Below are positions 40,201-50,792 of a stretch of 64,000 bases of DNA, piece after piece. Each line of letters starts with the position of its first letter. The stretch's first letter is position 1. The notes under the pieces are model-generated. The model worked only from the letters and a program-made list of their open reading frames with translations, did no database searches and had not been told where the DNA came from. Source of the DNA: Streblospio benedicti (Eukaryota; Annelida; Polychaeta; Spionida; Spionidae); contig CM032662.1 of the NCBI GenBank assembly GCA_019095985.1, positions 38,554,182 to 38,618,181 of the forward strand. The letters run 5' to 3'. Made by a program: the position numbers and the translations under genes.

Positions 40201-43200
40201 AAAGGCAATTTTTCAATGCTATCTCATAAAACAAGATTCTATCTACTCTATATGGCTATGGAACTAAAAACAATAATTCTCTTATTTGAATGAAAACAAA
40301 CAACATAATAAAATATCCAATCATTCCACGACATAAAGCAGAACGCTTATGAGAAAAAAACTTTCAAAGCCCAAATTCATATTATATTCTTATTGCTGCA
40401 ATATTACACCTCTAATAAGTATTTAATAACTGCTTTACTACAATGCAAACAGACATACTTTGTCAACTTGTTTACGCGGCTATAGAATTTATGATTTAGG
40501 TAGCAAGTTCGGGTAATAAGAGTGATAACACGCAGAAAAAGGTTAAACAGCTTGCATATCAAATCATGATAAGAAAAATCATTCTCAAGTGAATGTGCAC
40601 ACGTCATGGAGACAGATCTACTGATGTTTGAAGCACAGATTTGTTATTGTACCTTCTACTAATTTTATACTTTACCTTTAGTTATTGATAATTCTTTTCC
40701 ACTCGTTACAAAATGAGCAGGCTATTGTTCATAGTTACAAAAGACAGTCAATATTCTTGTATGAAAACGTTATAAATCTACCTAGTTCCATGCATTTCAC
40801 CATCCATAGCTCATCTATGGCACACAAATGCTTCCATCGCTGACAAACCTGAAACAAAAAGTATGTCACAAACTTACTACTTTACCTCAAAGCCTATATA
40901 CATATTCACATGATAACTAGAGGATATATTTGCTCTATTTTTTCTCTAGATAATGTATACATGTACTCTTTTACGAAGTTCTCAAATGCATACATTTGTG
41001 ATGAATTATTATAACATTTTTCCATCACTGGTGTTTTCGTTTAATAGTCTTTCATAAAAAATTCACTGAGTACAAAAAAAGAAAAGAAATCCATTTATTG
41101 TAAATGAAGAAAAGTCATGTACTTATTGACTTTTCATACATGTACTTGTGATTAAAGAGCACCATCAGTAGAAACGTGGCACAATAAGGTTGTGGGTAAA
41201 CAAGCGACAATAAAGATCTACAGACCTATTGACGCGCTCGTACAAAGCAAACATTTGATGCATTTTGCCTTCATATTGTCAACAATAAAAAAGAAAGAAG
41301 GAGAAGAAGAAAAAAACCCGAATGAAAGCTAGTTAACATGCTCAGAGACAAATCTAACTTTCAGCTAAGAGTTACACAATATGTACACGATGTGAAGGTC
41401 GATATAAAAAATGACAATCGTTTACTTCTTCTTTGATAGTCCATCAATAATCAGGTCAACGCGAATGAAATGGATCGTACAGTTATTATCATAATCCATC
41501 CAAGCTGATAGAAATATGTTTGCTTTTACATTACATACGAAAGATTAAATGCATAATATCCAACTCATATTTACCAAGTAAAATTTCTGTCATATAGAAT
41601 CAAATGGAGTGAAACGTTTTTGAGAACTAATATTGAAACTGACTATTTGAGTTAATAAAAAGAGATATAAATATTGGTGAATCACAAAGAAATTCTGGGC
41701 TTTCACTGCAAATATGTGTAGAATAGTCAGTGAATGAATGTATGTCAAACACAAAGTGTTTCTTCTCCTTCAAGACTGAATAGAGAAGCTATTTGTATGT
41801 TGTATTTATTCAACTTTCCCTCCAAAGTATTTGTTGATTTGATGTTTTATATGTTAAATCCTTTTCCAATTTAGAATAATAATGTCATTCTGCTTAGACT
41901 CAAATTTCAGTCACCGATTTTCTTACAGATGAACTTTCTTAAAGATGAACTTTCCTACTTTCAATGGAATAATTGATCACCTCTGTAATCTTCATACATT
42001 TATATCTTTCATAATTCAGACAAACCTATATAATACAAAGTGTTCGAATTAAACCTTGGTGCAACTTTAATAACAATAAGTGACTGCCACAATCAAGAAT
42101 GAAAGAGTTTTCATTGAAATTCATGGCACTCAATTCAATGCCATTATATTGTAAAGCTTTGGATAAGAATTATTCTACCGAAAGAATAAGTCTTACAGAA
42201 GATAATTTAAACTCTGATTAAGATTTTTAAAAACTGTGATCATAAAATCTTTTGGTATTATAAGTAATTTGTGCTTTGATTAGAAAACAAAATCCACATA
42301 GAGGGAATAATCTAGTACAATGTCATTATCAGTTTATGAGTGAGTATCTCACTCAAATTGCAAAACAGTGCATTTTTCATACATCTGAGTGTACAAGTTG
42401 TCTGCAGAATTTGGGAAAATTTATAAGACTTTTTTAAGGACTAGTCAAAGACAAAAATAAGAATCACATGGAAGAGTGGTTGTAGTTTGCCTTGGTCACC
42501 TTTTTTAATTGTTAGATGATACACTTTTTAAACCAAAATGTCACAGATTTACATGCCGGTAGTTGTCGGTTTGAAAACGTGTGTCGGAATGACAACGACT
42601 GCATCTAGTATTATTTTCTCTAAAACAATATAAGACCTTCTAAGACTTTTCAATGATCCTCAGACATCCAGGAGTAGAGATGAGCAGGTGAATTGATAAG
42701 GATATGTTTGTATGTTTACCTGTGCACAGGAATCAATGTCCTGGGGTTGCAGATAGGAGAATATGAGTAAGAGATTTCTATCTGATAACCAGTTGATGTT
42801 CACTCTTTCTTGCAATCTGAAAGCAATCAATCAATATGATCATCACATGCCAAAATTGATCCTTCAGTTCTTATTTCTTAAGAGCAAGCATCTGACGAGC
42901 CTATGTTTGCTTAATTAATGAGCTAATAGGGTGTGTATTAAAGTAAGAAGAAAAAAAAAGATGAATCGTTGAATACCTCGATATTTGGGGCAAATGAAAC
43001 TTCAAACATAGATTAATGAAAACTACTTGCACTGAATTGAGTTTGTTCAAATATAAACTTATGGTCTCTTCTCTAACTGACATGGCTCCAATTTATCAGT
43101 CAGGATCAATCTTTCAAGATTTTTGCTATGATAATCATTTCAAGATCAAAGATATCTCGGAGAGTGCAATTTGCATGTAAATCACTAAAACGATATGGTG

Positions 43201-45913
43201 TTTTTTTGTTAGTGAGAACAATTTGAATTTGTCAACCCATCTAAACATCAAACAGTCAAGGATCAATCAGTGCCCCAGATAATGATAAAAACTTATACGT
43301 CTTACTCGTCCTGTTGATCTAATACTATCGTGGACGAGTGCTTATCGGGGCACTGTGAATCAGTGGTACCTACACGTTAAATAGGTTCAGGTCAGGCGAG
43401 TGAACACTAATATGAGTGATAATCACATCTGCACTACGGTACCAATGTGCTGTATGCTCCCCAGGGAGTTTCGAAAGATATCGTGTCATAATGATGCCAA
43501 TGACCTGGTGTATGTGTAAAGTTGCCAGAAAATGCCAAAACTGTTCATTGCAACTATAAATAAGCAGATTTACATTTACCTTTGAAACAGGCACTGTGCC
43601 ATGTAGCTGATCAAGTCTGCATCGCTCATTTTGATGATGAGAGCAAAAAGGTGAAGACGCTCATGCTCCTGCCAATCTTCCATCCACTAGGATGGTAAGA
43701 AATCGTGTAAGAACATCACAGGCGATAGCCAAAATTTATCATATTGAGAAATACAGTATTGGACTACATCAAGACATATTATAAAATTTGTGCTTACAAT
43801 AAATATTTGGGTTATTTGTTCATTGAATATTGCCCTCAATTTTCTCTTTTCTGGACGGATAAATTCATTGCCGGGCCTTGGACTTTCTCCATAGAATTTC
43901 ACACTTTTAAACATATTCTGCACTGGAACTGTTATGTCTTCTACGTAGAATGGTTTATTCACTTGACCAGTTCTTAGTTGAGCTTGGAATGGTGCTATGC
44001 ATATAGGAATTAAAAAATCAAATATTATAATCACTTACAATGGGAATGGCATTGATCAATACGGTTTTATGATCTATGATCCTCTTATCCTATTGCTACC
44101 ATGAGCTACCGATATTACTGTCATAAAACATTAGGAGAGTGCATTAACATAGGATTCATTTTCCAAGTCTATAGGGCACTTTCACAAAGCCACTGGTGGG
44201 ACTCTAACCCGATTCTACAATGGTAGAGTTCCAAGGTTTGAGTACCTGCAGAGGCAATGTTTAATATATCATCCTATAGACATGGAGCATGAATCCAACA
44301 CTGTCATTTGTAAGTTCATTTCGGACTTTTGCTATTCTTTAACATAGTTTTGCAGTCAAATTATATATTTGCAGCTTTATGATAGCATAGCACATATTCT
44401 ATATAAAAATCTATAATCTTACCCAATCTTTTCGATCTTTCTTCTTTTAACAAGAAGTCCACAGTTCCATGTGCAGATTGCATATTTCGACTTGATTTGT
44501 GCCTACTGTGTGCCGAATAAGAATTAAATAATGTTGTATCCAATGATCTAACAAGAAATGGATTTGCAGTAATATGTAAGGAAGCCAATGCATTATGATG
44601 TTGGGCACTAAACTTGGGGTCAAAAAGCATATGCTCTCCCAGTGTGCCGATATCCATATTAGCCCACGAATAAATGTTAAATCGAGACAATGACGGAGTT
44701 TCATCAATTTTCTGAGACTTTTTCCTTTCAGGTTTGAGTTTGACTTTTGATTTTCCGCCAACAAGATCTTTGGTATAATGCCAATTAGCATCTTTTGCCA
44801 GATTTGCATCAGGTTTCTCCTTTCTCCCACTAATTACATCCTGATTAGAAACAAGATCTTCTGTTACTGACTCGGCTATCGTTTCCATAGCACCCCTAAG
44901 AACATTGCCCACAACTTTTTCAGCAAAAGCGTACACCTTTTTGTTATCAGTTTCACCATCATCATCATCATCTTCTTCATTACCATTCTCGTTGGGGTTA
45001 TTTTTTTCAAACTGTATTATTTCCTTGAAGAGTTCATTATCAAGAATGTTGGTTTCCTTTTGCTCTGTTGCATCACCAGCCATAACTATGGCTTCATCTG
45101 GGAATTCATCTTGTAGGTTGTCCTCATCTTTCTGATTTGCCATTTCCAGCTCTAATTCGCGTCTAGCCAATTCTTTCATATATTTGAAAGATGCTGACGG
45201 GTACCTCTTTTTAACTTGAGTGACAAAGTCTCGATGAAATATAGGTTCTAGAGTGGTGGCTAAGGACTCTAATTGAGATGTTGAGCACCTAATAAATTAA
45301 TACGTTGTATCTATAAATACACCTTCTTCTGTAAATCATTTGAAATACATATTGTACTCTAATTTCTGCCTAAATGTTATTGTGCCAATTTGTTTTGTGT
45401 TTTGAGCAAAGGAAAAAAATATACGCACATGTTTGTCAATGAGCACAGAAGTTTTCTTTTTTGCCAAGGCGCCCATGATGTATACCATTCACAAATCTTC
45501 TGGTATATTTTCTTAAGAAGAAAGAAACGTTAATTAAAGATCTTTTTTGGTACATCTCCAATTTAAATTGAGTTATAAACTAAGTTAAGTCAAGTTATTT
45601 AAAACACTGGACTAGAAGAGGACATGCACATGATATTTGATTATTATTATCAATTTATCCATCGAATCAATCAATGCACGTACTCATCACCATAATTATG
45701 ACAAAAATAGTAATTTCACACATGTTTAAACAATGAAATCCTTACTTTAGTATTGACCTCAGCTGAATTTCTCACATAATCATTCACAAGGACTTTCTTT
45801 TCAACTTCAGGTTCTGGAGGGTTTTGTTCTAGCAGTTCATCAATCAGATTCCTTTTAGATTTTCTGCGCTGTGGTGGCTTACCAGAGGCCTTGGGAGTTG
45901 TTGCAACAGACAT
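25208..45913 (-). CDS. F-box/WD40-repeat protein, 24 exons
   Basis: Predicted substrate receptor of an SCF ubiquitin ligase. Exons in transcript order: 45746-45913, 45429-45511, 44423-45288, 43798-43994, 43580-43686, 42720-42816, 40782-40848, 39051-39236, 38333-38398, 37225-37263, 36536-36598, 35262-35325, 34882-34940, 34223-34370, 33547-33637, 32550-32687, 31965-32093, 31048-31116, 30483-30571, 29717-29844, 29473-29564, 28340-28494, 27737-27824 and 25208-25528. All phases match, giving 1169 residues. Residues about 60-110 carry a Trp-rich motif (EWYTSWAPWQKRKLL) like one I recall from FBXO16. An acidic linker follows. The F-box is at about 480-526 (LSDRNLLLIFSYLQPQDI, CAQVCQRWKHLCAIDELW). 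Residues about 814-1084 form seven WD40 blades, six ending as FDGSIRIWDI, WDTAVMVWDI, HDGTVRLWL, GHLFFWD, SDNVIKEWDL and AGHIRVWDF. The tail has a twice-repeated PQKDLV unit. The exact ortholog is not assigned. Confidence 0.9.
25541..25704 (-). repeat. SINE copy 1 (3' part, reversed)
   Basis: Body and (ATTTAC)n tail of the SINE described at 25706, in reverse orientation. Its tail starts 10 bases upstream of the last F-box/WD40 exon's acceptor. The head is absent, replaced by copy 2. Confidence 0.75.
25706..26058 (+). repeat. tRNA-derived SINE, near full length
   Basis: About 350 bp. The head has a tRNA-like A box (TGGCCGAGTGG) and B box (GGTTCGAACCC), followed by an unrelated body and a (TTTACA)n tail. 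Other copies in this window share the body, for example TACATGTTAATTAGGTACAGG and CCAATGACCTGGTGTAAA. The A box suggests a leucine- or serine-type tRNA ancestor. Confidence 0.85.
26045..26915 (-). repeat. SINE copy 3, split by a hAT-like element
   Basis: A reversed SINE occupying 26045-26220 and continuing at 26808-26915. The interruption is flanked by CTTATCAATCA at 26210-26220 and 26808-26818, so the insertion is younger than the SINE. Confidence 0.75.
26244..26807. mobile_element. Non-autonomous DNA element, hAT-like, copy A
   Basis: About 564 bp, similar along its length to 28703-29287. Its short inverted ends are TAGGGCTGTGATGG and CCGTCTCAGCC. Next to the left end is a GGTTCGGTTCGGTTTCGG-like stretch that can fold with CTGAACCGAGC. 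No transposase is present. Placement in hAT is tentative. Confidence 0.6.
26921..27262 (-). repeat. SINE copy 4, near full length
   Basis: Reverse orientation. The tail is near 26925 and the tRNA-like head near 27190-27262, with A box TGGCTGAGTGG and B box GGTTTGATTCC on the minus strand. Confidence 0.8.
28703..29287. mobile_element. Non-autonomous DNA element, hAT-like, copy B
   Basis: About 585 bp; second copy of the element at 26244, in the next-but-one upstream intron of the F-box/WD40 gene. The ends read TAGGGATGTGACGG and CCGTCACAATA. Shared interior blocks include ACAGATGTTTTATGAATTA and AACAGTTACTCACCC. Confidence 0.6.
30305..30490. repeat. 21-23 bp minisatellite derived from an exon donor
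   Basis: Four units like TTTCTGCAGTACTCACAGG at about 30314-30404, and a fifth at 30467-30486 that contains the true donor of F-box/WD40 exon 19 (intron begins at 30482 on the minus strand). Two of the intronic units keep a perfect GTGAGT on the minus strand. Confidence 0.75.
31215..31360. repeat. Head-to-head pair of tRNA-derived repeats
   Basis: The left half on the minus strand has tRNA-like boxes (TAGCACAGTGGTT and GGTTCGAGTC). The right half on the plus strand is a diverged copy (GCAGTGGTT, GTTCCGGTT) ending in the same GAGGCTATGTGATA. Together they form an imperfect inverted repeat. Confidence 0.55.
31411..31743 (-). repeat. SINE copy 5, near full length
   Basis: Reversed copy of the family at 25706, diverged in the head. 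It shares CATTGGCATCCTTGTCA, GGAGCAGTGTGCAAC and the T/A-rich tail. Confidence 0.75.
32160..32320. repeat. Dispersed repeat, copy 1 (pair with 39380-39510)
   Basis: Shares blocks CCATGGCAGTCAT, CAACGAAAGT and GACAATGTATGT, in the same order, with 39380-39510. Both copies lie in F-box/WD40 introns. The family is unknown. Confidence 0.55.
33211..33270. repeat. Perfect 21-bp stem-loop in an intron
   Basis: The arms 33211-33231 and 33250-33270 are exact reverse complements (AATATGCATGAATCAATGCC and its complement), with an 18-base loop. It lies in F-box/WD40 intron 15. Confidence 0.75.
35088..35155 (+). repeat. SINE tail fragment
   Basis: Contains ACTATAAACCACCACATTTA followed by the (TTTACA)n tail, matching the 3' end of the SINE at 25706. 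Confidence 0.6.
36196..36504. mobile_element. Tigger/pogo-like MITE
   Basis: 309 bp flanked by TA. The ends are inverted (CAGTAAAACCTTGTTATCTC against GATAACAAGTTTCTACTG) and resemble pogo/Tigger termini. The interior repeats AGACCACCTCTATAA-like units. It ends 31 bases from the donor of F-box/WD40 exon 11. Confidence 0.75.
39380..39510. repeat. Dispersed repeat, copy 2
   Basis: Partner of 32160-32320; see that entry for the shared blocks. Confidence 0.55.
43349..43579 (+). repeat. SINE copy 6, ending at a splice donor
   Basis: Headless copy of the family at 25706, carrying GTGCTGTATGCTCC and CCAATGACCTGGTGTA. Its ATTTACATTTAC tail forms the first 12 bases of the F-box/WD40 intron that follows exon 5 on the minus strand. 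Confidence 0.75.
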
Positions 45914-46622
45914 CTTTCTTTAGAATATTTCACACCTAAATTTTTCAATAACAACATCATAAAGTTAAATCTCAGTATCTTAATCCAAATAACATGGTAT
46001 ATTAATATCAAAAGCAAAACTATCAATTTTGATTTATTTATAGTACGACATCTGCTAATTGAGTTCTGGCCTCAACATGTCTGTTTGAGGAAAAACACCA
46101 GGTTATTTTGTTTGATGGGATGGCTCACTGTGACTTACCAGCAGTAACTGTACATTCACATGTACCTTTTATTTCTCATATTTGTCGTGATTGCATAGAT
46201 TTTTTTTACTAACAAGTCATTCCGGATTGATGTGCAAACATATAAAAACTAACAACCTGGAGCCTGAGTAGACAAATTTGTGCAATTTCATCTACGGCTA
46301 CCCTTCAGCAAGCTGACTTTATATTCCGTTTTACCAGGTGGTCTAAAGGCTTATCGTGAGGGCTTATCTACCACAGAGATTTTCATTTAAATCAATCTGC
46401 ATCATCATATTGATGTTGACAAAATTCATCAGCCCTTAATAATTAGGGAATGCTACAATGATATCTTATATGTCTAACCAAATTTCTACCTGTTGTAGTC
46501 TGGCGGATTCTCTGATTTTTCCACCCCTTGCATATGTAGTTATTTAAGTATTTATCATACATAGAAGGTTAATTTGAGAGGTTATCATACCTGCCTGAAC
46601 TGACCTGATACTCTAGTTATCA
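45914..46622. other. Upstream region of the F-box/WD40 gene
   Basis: Should hold the minus-strand promoter and 5' UTR. No TATA box or other clear core element stands out, and no further gene is seen. Confidence 0.35.
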
Positions 46623-46877
46623 CCCAGCGGGCAAAAACATGAGTTTTCACCCCCATTATGGTGGAAATTTGGTTGTAATCAAGTGTAGTGTTACACGAAC
46701 CTGATATTCACGTGGATAGACACCATTTTTACTCCCCTTCAAATCCACGTGTATAAATGAAACTAATATCCACGTAGATTTCATACATCTTTACTCCCCA
46801 TCAATTCCACGTGTAAAAATGAAACTAATATCTACTTGGATTTCTTACATCTTTTCTCCCCTTTAAATCCACCCGAT

Positions 46878-46964
46878 CACGTGCACTTTACCGCGGCAGA
46901 GCGCTGATTGGCTGAACTAATTTAAACCAATGAGAGCGAAGCCCGCTCAAATGTTAAGATGGCG
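46878..46964 (+). promoter_or_regulatory. Promoter-like cluster inside the element
   Basis: An E-box CACGTG (46878-46883), CCGCGG (46891-46896), two CCAAT boxes in opposite orientations (46907-46911 and 46927-46931) and AAGATGGCG (46956-46964), the YY1/initiator type motif that overlaps start codons of housekeeping genes. This is motif evidence only. Confidence 0.5.
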
Positions 46965-47299
46965 TCAGTACTAAACTTACCAAGAAAAATAATTTTGTTA
47001 TTAATTGATTTTTGTGGATATATTAAGCTAACCAACACAAATTCACACAGCAGATACCACATGATCCGATTTTATAAGGATCTACCAAAGCACAGTTACG
47101 TCGGCACTACGTATCACGTAATATTTTACGCTGAAATGTGGCAAGTCAGTTTATTGGACGTTTCCGGATGGCAAGCCGGTGAATGTGAGCATTATAATAT
47201 ATATTTTTGTTTGATTATGTTGTTTTTGATTGTCTGATGCTATATGATGGTATTATTGTAGGATTGCAGGAAGTGGCAGATAAACATCTTGCAAAATGA
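46959..47299 (+). CDS. Small two-exon gene carried by the element
   Basis: Exons 46959-47178 and 47262-47299 join in frame (GTGAAT donor, TTGTAG acceptor, 83-base intron) to 85 residues ending LQEVADKHLAK. The N-terminal part has a short hydrophobic segment (KIILLLIDFCGYI), and the middle is aromatic (YHVIFYAEMWQVSLLD). I do not recognise it. The ATG lies within the AAGATGGCG motif. It may be a captured host exon pair, an element gene, or chance. Confidence 0.4.
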
Positions 47300-47564
47300 C
47301 ATCTCTGACCATTTCAAACTGATGGTGGAAATAAAGTGGATAATCCACGTAGAAACGACACAGAAATACCCCCAGATTTCCACCATAAACTCCCCCTACA
47401 TTTCTACCAGAAATACCCCCACATTTCTACCAGAAATACCCCCACATTTCTACACAATATCCATGTGTAAAAATGTTGCAAACTACACGTAATTTCCACC
47501 TAATATCCACTTGTAAAAAGATGCTTCGTTTCTACGTGGATTCCACCATCAATTGCCCACTGGG

Positions 47565-48819
47565 CAGTGTAATCAGTCATATCCCGATGTTATCATTGAT
47601 TTCCATGGCAGGAATAGGCGACAAGGTTCTATGTTTCCTTTTATCAAGTTATTTTGAAATTATGCGTTCACCGTATACAAAGACATGTATGACATATTCG
47701 TGGTATTGTATATGAACGCAATTGAAATGGATTGATCTAGTTGCGGGTCTTTGCATATCAATCATGATTATACAAACCTTAAATAGTGAGTCAGACTTCA
47801 TCAAATTAGATCAAACTATATAAGTCCAAATCTGATTAACTCAATCCATGAAGCTAGGGTGAGTGTCAGTGTCAATAACAGGTGCCCTTAATCCTGTGGT
47901 CATGTAAATATATCCTTTATGTCAAAACCACAAAGTAACAAGCTATAATGAGTATTTATAACTCATTTAATGATAAAATTGATTTTAATATGGTGTTATT
48001 GGCGCCATTGCTTTCTTCGTTAACACGTTATAAACAAAATTTTCCTTTAATTCATATTTTAGACTTTTTTGCAGGTGGACGCCATATTGTTTGTTAAGTG
48101 AAGTACAAATGTTTGCCAATGTCTTATGAAAATTAAAGAAATTATTTTAAAACTTTATGTGATGTTATATAGCAGATTATGAAAGATTCAAAAGTAAATA
48201 TCGTAGTAGTATATTTTATGTAGAATTGTGCATTCGATAGTACAGCAAACATCTATACATTTTAAAAACCTTGCTCTCTTTAAAAATAATATTTCGTTTC
48301 TGTAAGTAAGCGATTATCGTAGCAACTGCAACCGTGTACTATTCAATGCATAATAACTGAATAATTTAAAATTAATAATCCATTCTGTTCTTTACATATA
48401 AGTAGCGTGTACTATGTTTACACGCAAGGTGCACAAAGATGCATCAGTAAATGAATTGATATTCGCGTGCAACTCTTTATTTCCTATTACCATGATTACA
48501 TACCAGATGTATACATATAAAAGGGCGCTATACTTGAAGTTAATAACTTTTACTTGAATGCACTTCGATTTCTTTGGCACGCGCCTCAACAGTGTTTAAT
48601 CCCTTAGCCAGATTTCTTAGTGTAATAACAATCGAGTAGCTCTTATCAGTGCCGATCCAGACTAAACTAAATTTAAAAGTGTTAACTTTTAAACGTTTTT
48701 CTTAAATCTTAAGACTACCAATTGTGTTATACACTTTGATCTATTGGCAGATGTTCTTTCATGTGAATGATGTTTGAATAAGTCAATAATAGTGTGAGGA
48801 TTTGTATTGCAACTGCAAA
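47565..48819. other. Upstream region of the RING gene
   Basis: AT-rich with no second gene seen. It presumably holds the RING gene promoter. Confidence 0.35.
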
Positions 48820-50052
48820 ATGGCATCTTCCTTGAACAATCTTCTTCCTGAATGTCCAGTTTGTCTTGAATCATTAACAGTAAATCACAAAGTGCTAAAT
48901 TGCCAACATACTTTTTGTGTGTCATGCTTAGAGACTTTACATGATGAAGCTGAAGGATACGTACGATGTCCAGAATGTAGATCTTTGACGTTTACCAAAT
49001 ATGTTGCTAGTTTACCAAACAATATTATATTGATGAGGATATTTGAAAGTGTAGATGAGAGTCACAAAACTAAGGATGTGCTTGAGTCATCATCTGATGA
49101 AGAAATTTGTGGCCCACGCAAGAAAATCTTAAAGCCAAAAAGGCAATTTAAGAAAATTCGTAGGCCTGTTGATTCTTCTGATGAAGATCCGATAATTGAG
49201 GATTCAGATATTTCTGATAATGAAAAGAAAAACAATCCCATATCAGATGATAGTGATAAGGATTCTGAATGTTCAAATACTATGCATGTGAGTCAAAACA
49301 TTCAGATGAAAGTGGAGGATAGAGCTAGTGATTCAATGTGTAATGATCAACCAAGTGTGTCAAATGCTAGTGATTCAATGTGTAATAATCAACCGAGTAT
49401 ATCAAATGAAGTGAGGACGAATTATGACAGTGGTTCAGAAACAGATGAATACTATGATGTTTCTAAAGACACTGAAACAAACAATGTTTCTAACACTTTT
49501 ACGAACACCACGCCAGAACATAGGAAGGATTTCCCAGAAGATAAATCCGGTCGAAGTTCAGAGAGGATTAAAAGGAAGAGAGAAAAATCTTTTGAAATGC
49601 CTAGCAAGAAAAAAGTATTTGACAGCATTCAGAGCTATCAATCAAAAACTGGAAAATCTCCGATTAAATCAGCGAGGAGAAAGCTCCAGCCTTTGAAAAA
49701 CGATTTCACTAAAGAACGCAATTCTTACAATTATGACCACAACTGGACTGATGAAGACAGTGAAGAGGACTTCATTGATGATGGAGTGTCATCAGAGACT
49801 GAGAGTAGTTGTTCTACAAGGAGTTCTCGAACGTCATGCTCTAATATGGAAGTTAAAAAGACAAACAAGACAAAAAGGGTTAAAAGACACTTTGATTCTG
49901 ATGAATCAGATAGAGAACAGCTATCTGATGATGAGATATTTAAAAGGAAAGAATTCAAATCAGAACGTGCAAAAAAGCTTGTGCAACAAAAAGCACGGGA
50001 GAAAGCAAGCAAGTTCAATGCTTTAGTGGAAAAACGAAAGAAAAAAATGTAA
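48820..50052 (+). CDS. Single-exon RING-finger protein
   Basis: 410 residues from ATG 48820, the first in-frame ATG. Residues about 12-53 form a C3HC4 RING (CPVCLE, CQHTFCVSC, CPEC), so it is a likely E3 ubiquitin ligase. The RING is followed by LPNNIILMRIFES, a layout like TRIM proteins, but no B-box or coiled coil follows. Residues about 85-400 are disordered: acidic serine clusters (SSSDEE, DSSDEDP, DEDSEEDF) that look like casein kinase 2 sites, alternating with basic stretches, ending in KRKKKM. A 14-residue unit around SDSMCNDQPS occurs twice in tandem. Absence of introns beside intron-rich neighbours suggests a retrocopy or a lineage-specific gene. It is probably nuclear; the family is unassigned. 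Confidence 0.85.
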   Translation: MASSLNNLLPECPVCLESLTVNHKVLNCQHTFCVSCLETLHDEAEGYVRCPECRSLTFTKYVASLPNNIILMRIFESVDESHKTKDVLESSSDEEICGPRKKILKPKRQFKKIRRPVDSSDEDPIIEDSDISDNEKKNNPISDDSDKDSECSNTMHVSQNIQMKVEDRASDSMCNDQPSVSNASDSMCNNQPSISNEVRTNYDSGSETDEYYDVSKDTETNNVSNTFTNTTPEHRKDFPEDKSGRSSERIKRKREKSFEMPSKKKVFDSIQSYQSKTGKSPIKSARRKLQPLKNDFTKERNSYNYDHNWTDEDSEEDFIDDGVSSETESSCSTRSSRTSCSNMEVKKTNKTKRVKRHFDSDESDREQLSDDEIFKRKEFKSERAKKLVQQKAREKASKFNALVEKRKKKM

Positions 50053-50532
50053 ATTAATTAATGTACACGTACATAGGCCAGATGCTAATATATTTTATTT
50101 AGAACAGAATCGTGATCAAATTGTGTTCATTGACCCTAAAAGAACTGTCGAAATATCTAACAGTCACACGCATTAAATGGTTGGGGTGACAGGGTGTACA
50201 TCATGTAAATGGTCCAAGAATTTCTGTATTTGACATTAATTTAATAGATTTTAGCCTTTTTTCATTATTTTATGTTTTTCTGACATGTTTGTTATTATTC
50301 ATGCAATGTGTCATTCAATGTACAGGACAGTCCGGACCATATCTCACCATCCCAGGCCAATGCAATTATATTTTATCACATTGTGTATACTATTCATTAC
50401 ATAGGCATATGGACTATGTCAACTCAAAAATCTTTTTTTTTTTCAAGACCTATAAAAGTTCTGTTTGTGTCTAATCAAATTGCAAAAGCTGGTGCATAAG
50501 AAAGGAAACCATATTTGTTAGGTTAAAGTAAT

Positions 50533-50792
50533 AATCATGTTAATTTGTCTCATTTTCTTGCTGTTAACTATTCCAAATGATCAAAATTTTTCTTTACATA
50601 TCTTTATTACATTACATTACATGTTTCAAGTCAACGGACTCCTTCTCAAATACAAATGTTGATCAACATTTGTATTTGAGGAGTCTGTTGACTCATGTAA
50701 TGTAATGTAATGTAATAAAGATATGTAAAGAAAAGTTTTGATCATTTTGGAATAGTTAACAGCAAGAAAATGAAAGACAAATAAACATGAAT
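50533..50792. repeat. Large near-perfect palindrome
   Basis: Arms of about 128 bases meet at the centre TGTTGATCAACA (centre 50662/50663). They include an (ATTAC)n stretch on one side and its complement on the other, with only a few mismatches and indels. The right arm carries AATAAA near 50709, usable by the RING gene. The 15-base sequence TAAAGTAATAATCAT precedes it at 50524-50538 and recurs at 50830-50844. Confidence 0.85.

Larger units (their letters stand above)
46623..47564. mobile_element. Inverted-ended element with internal minisatellite
   Basis: Its ends are CCCAGCGGGCAA (46623-46634) and TTGCCCACTGGG (47553-47564), inverted copies with one mismatch. Both flanks carry repeated TCCACGTGTAAAAATG-like motifs, and 47397-47450 holds about two and a half 24-bp units around ATTTCTACCAGAAATACCCC. 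No target duplication is obvious. The class is unknown. A promoter-like block and a small gene lie inside. Confidence 0.6.

Noticed and set aside
48061-48100. A coding exon after the CAG near 48075
   Set aside because: The frame is very short, has no matching donor and fits no neighbouring gene.
48802-48819. A six-residue N-terminal extension of the RING protein
   Set aside because: It would start at TTG; the first ATG is 48820.
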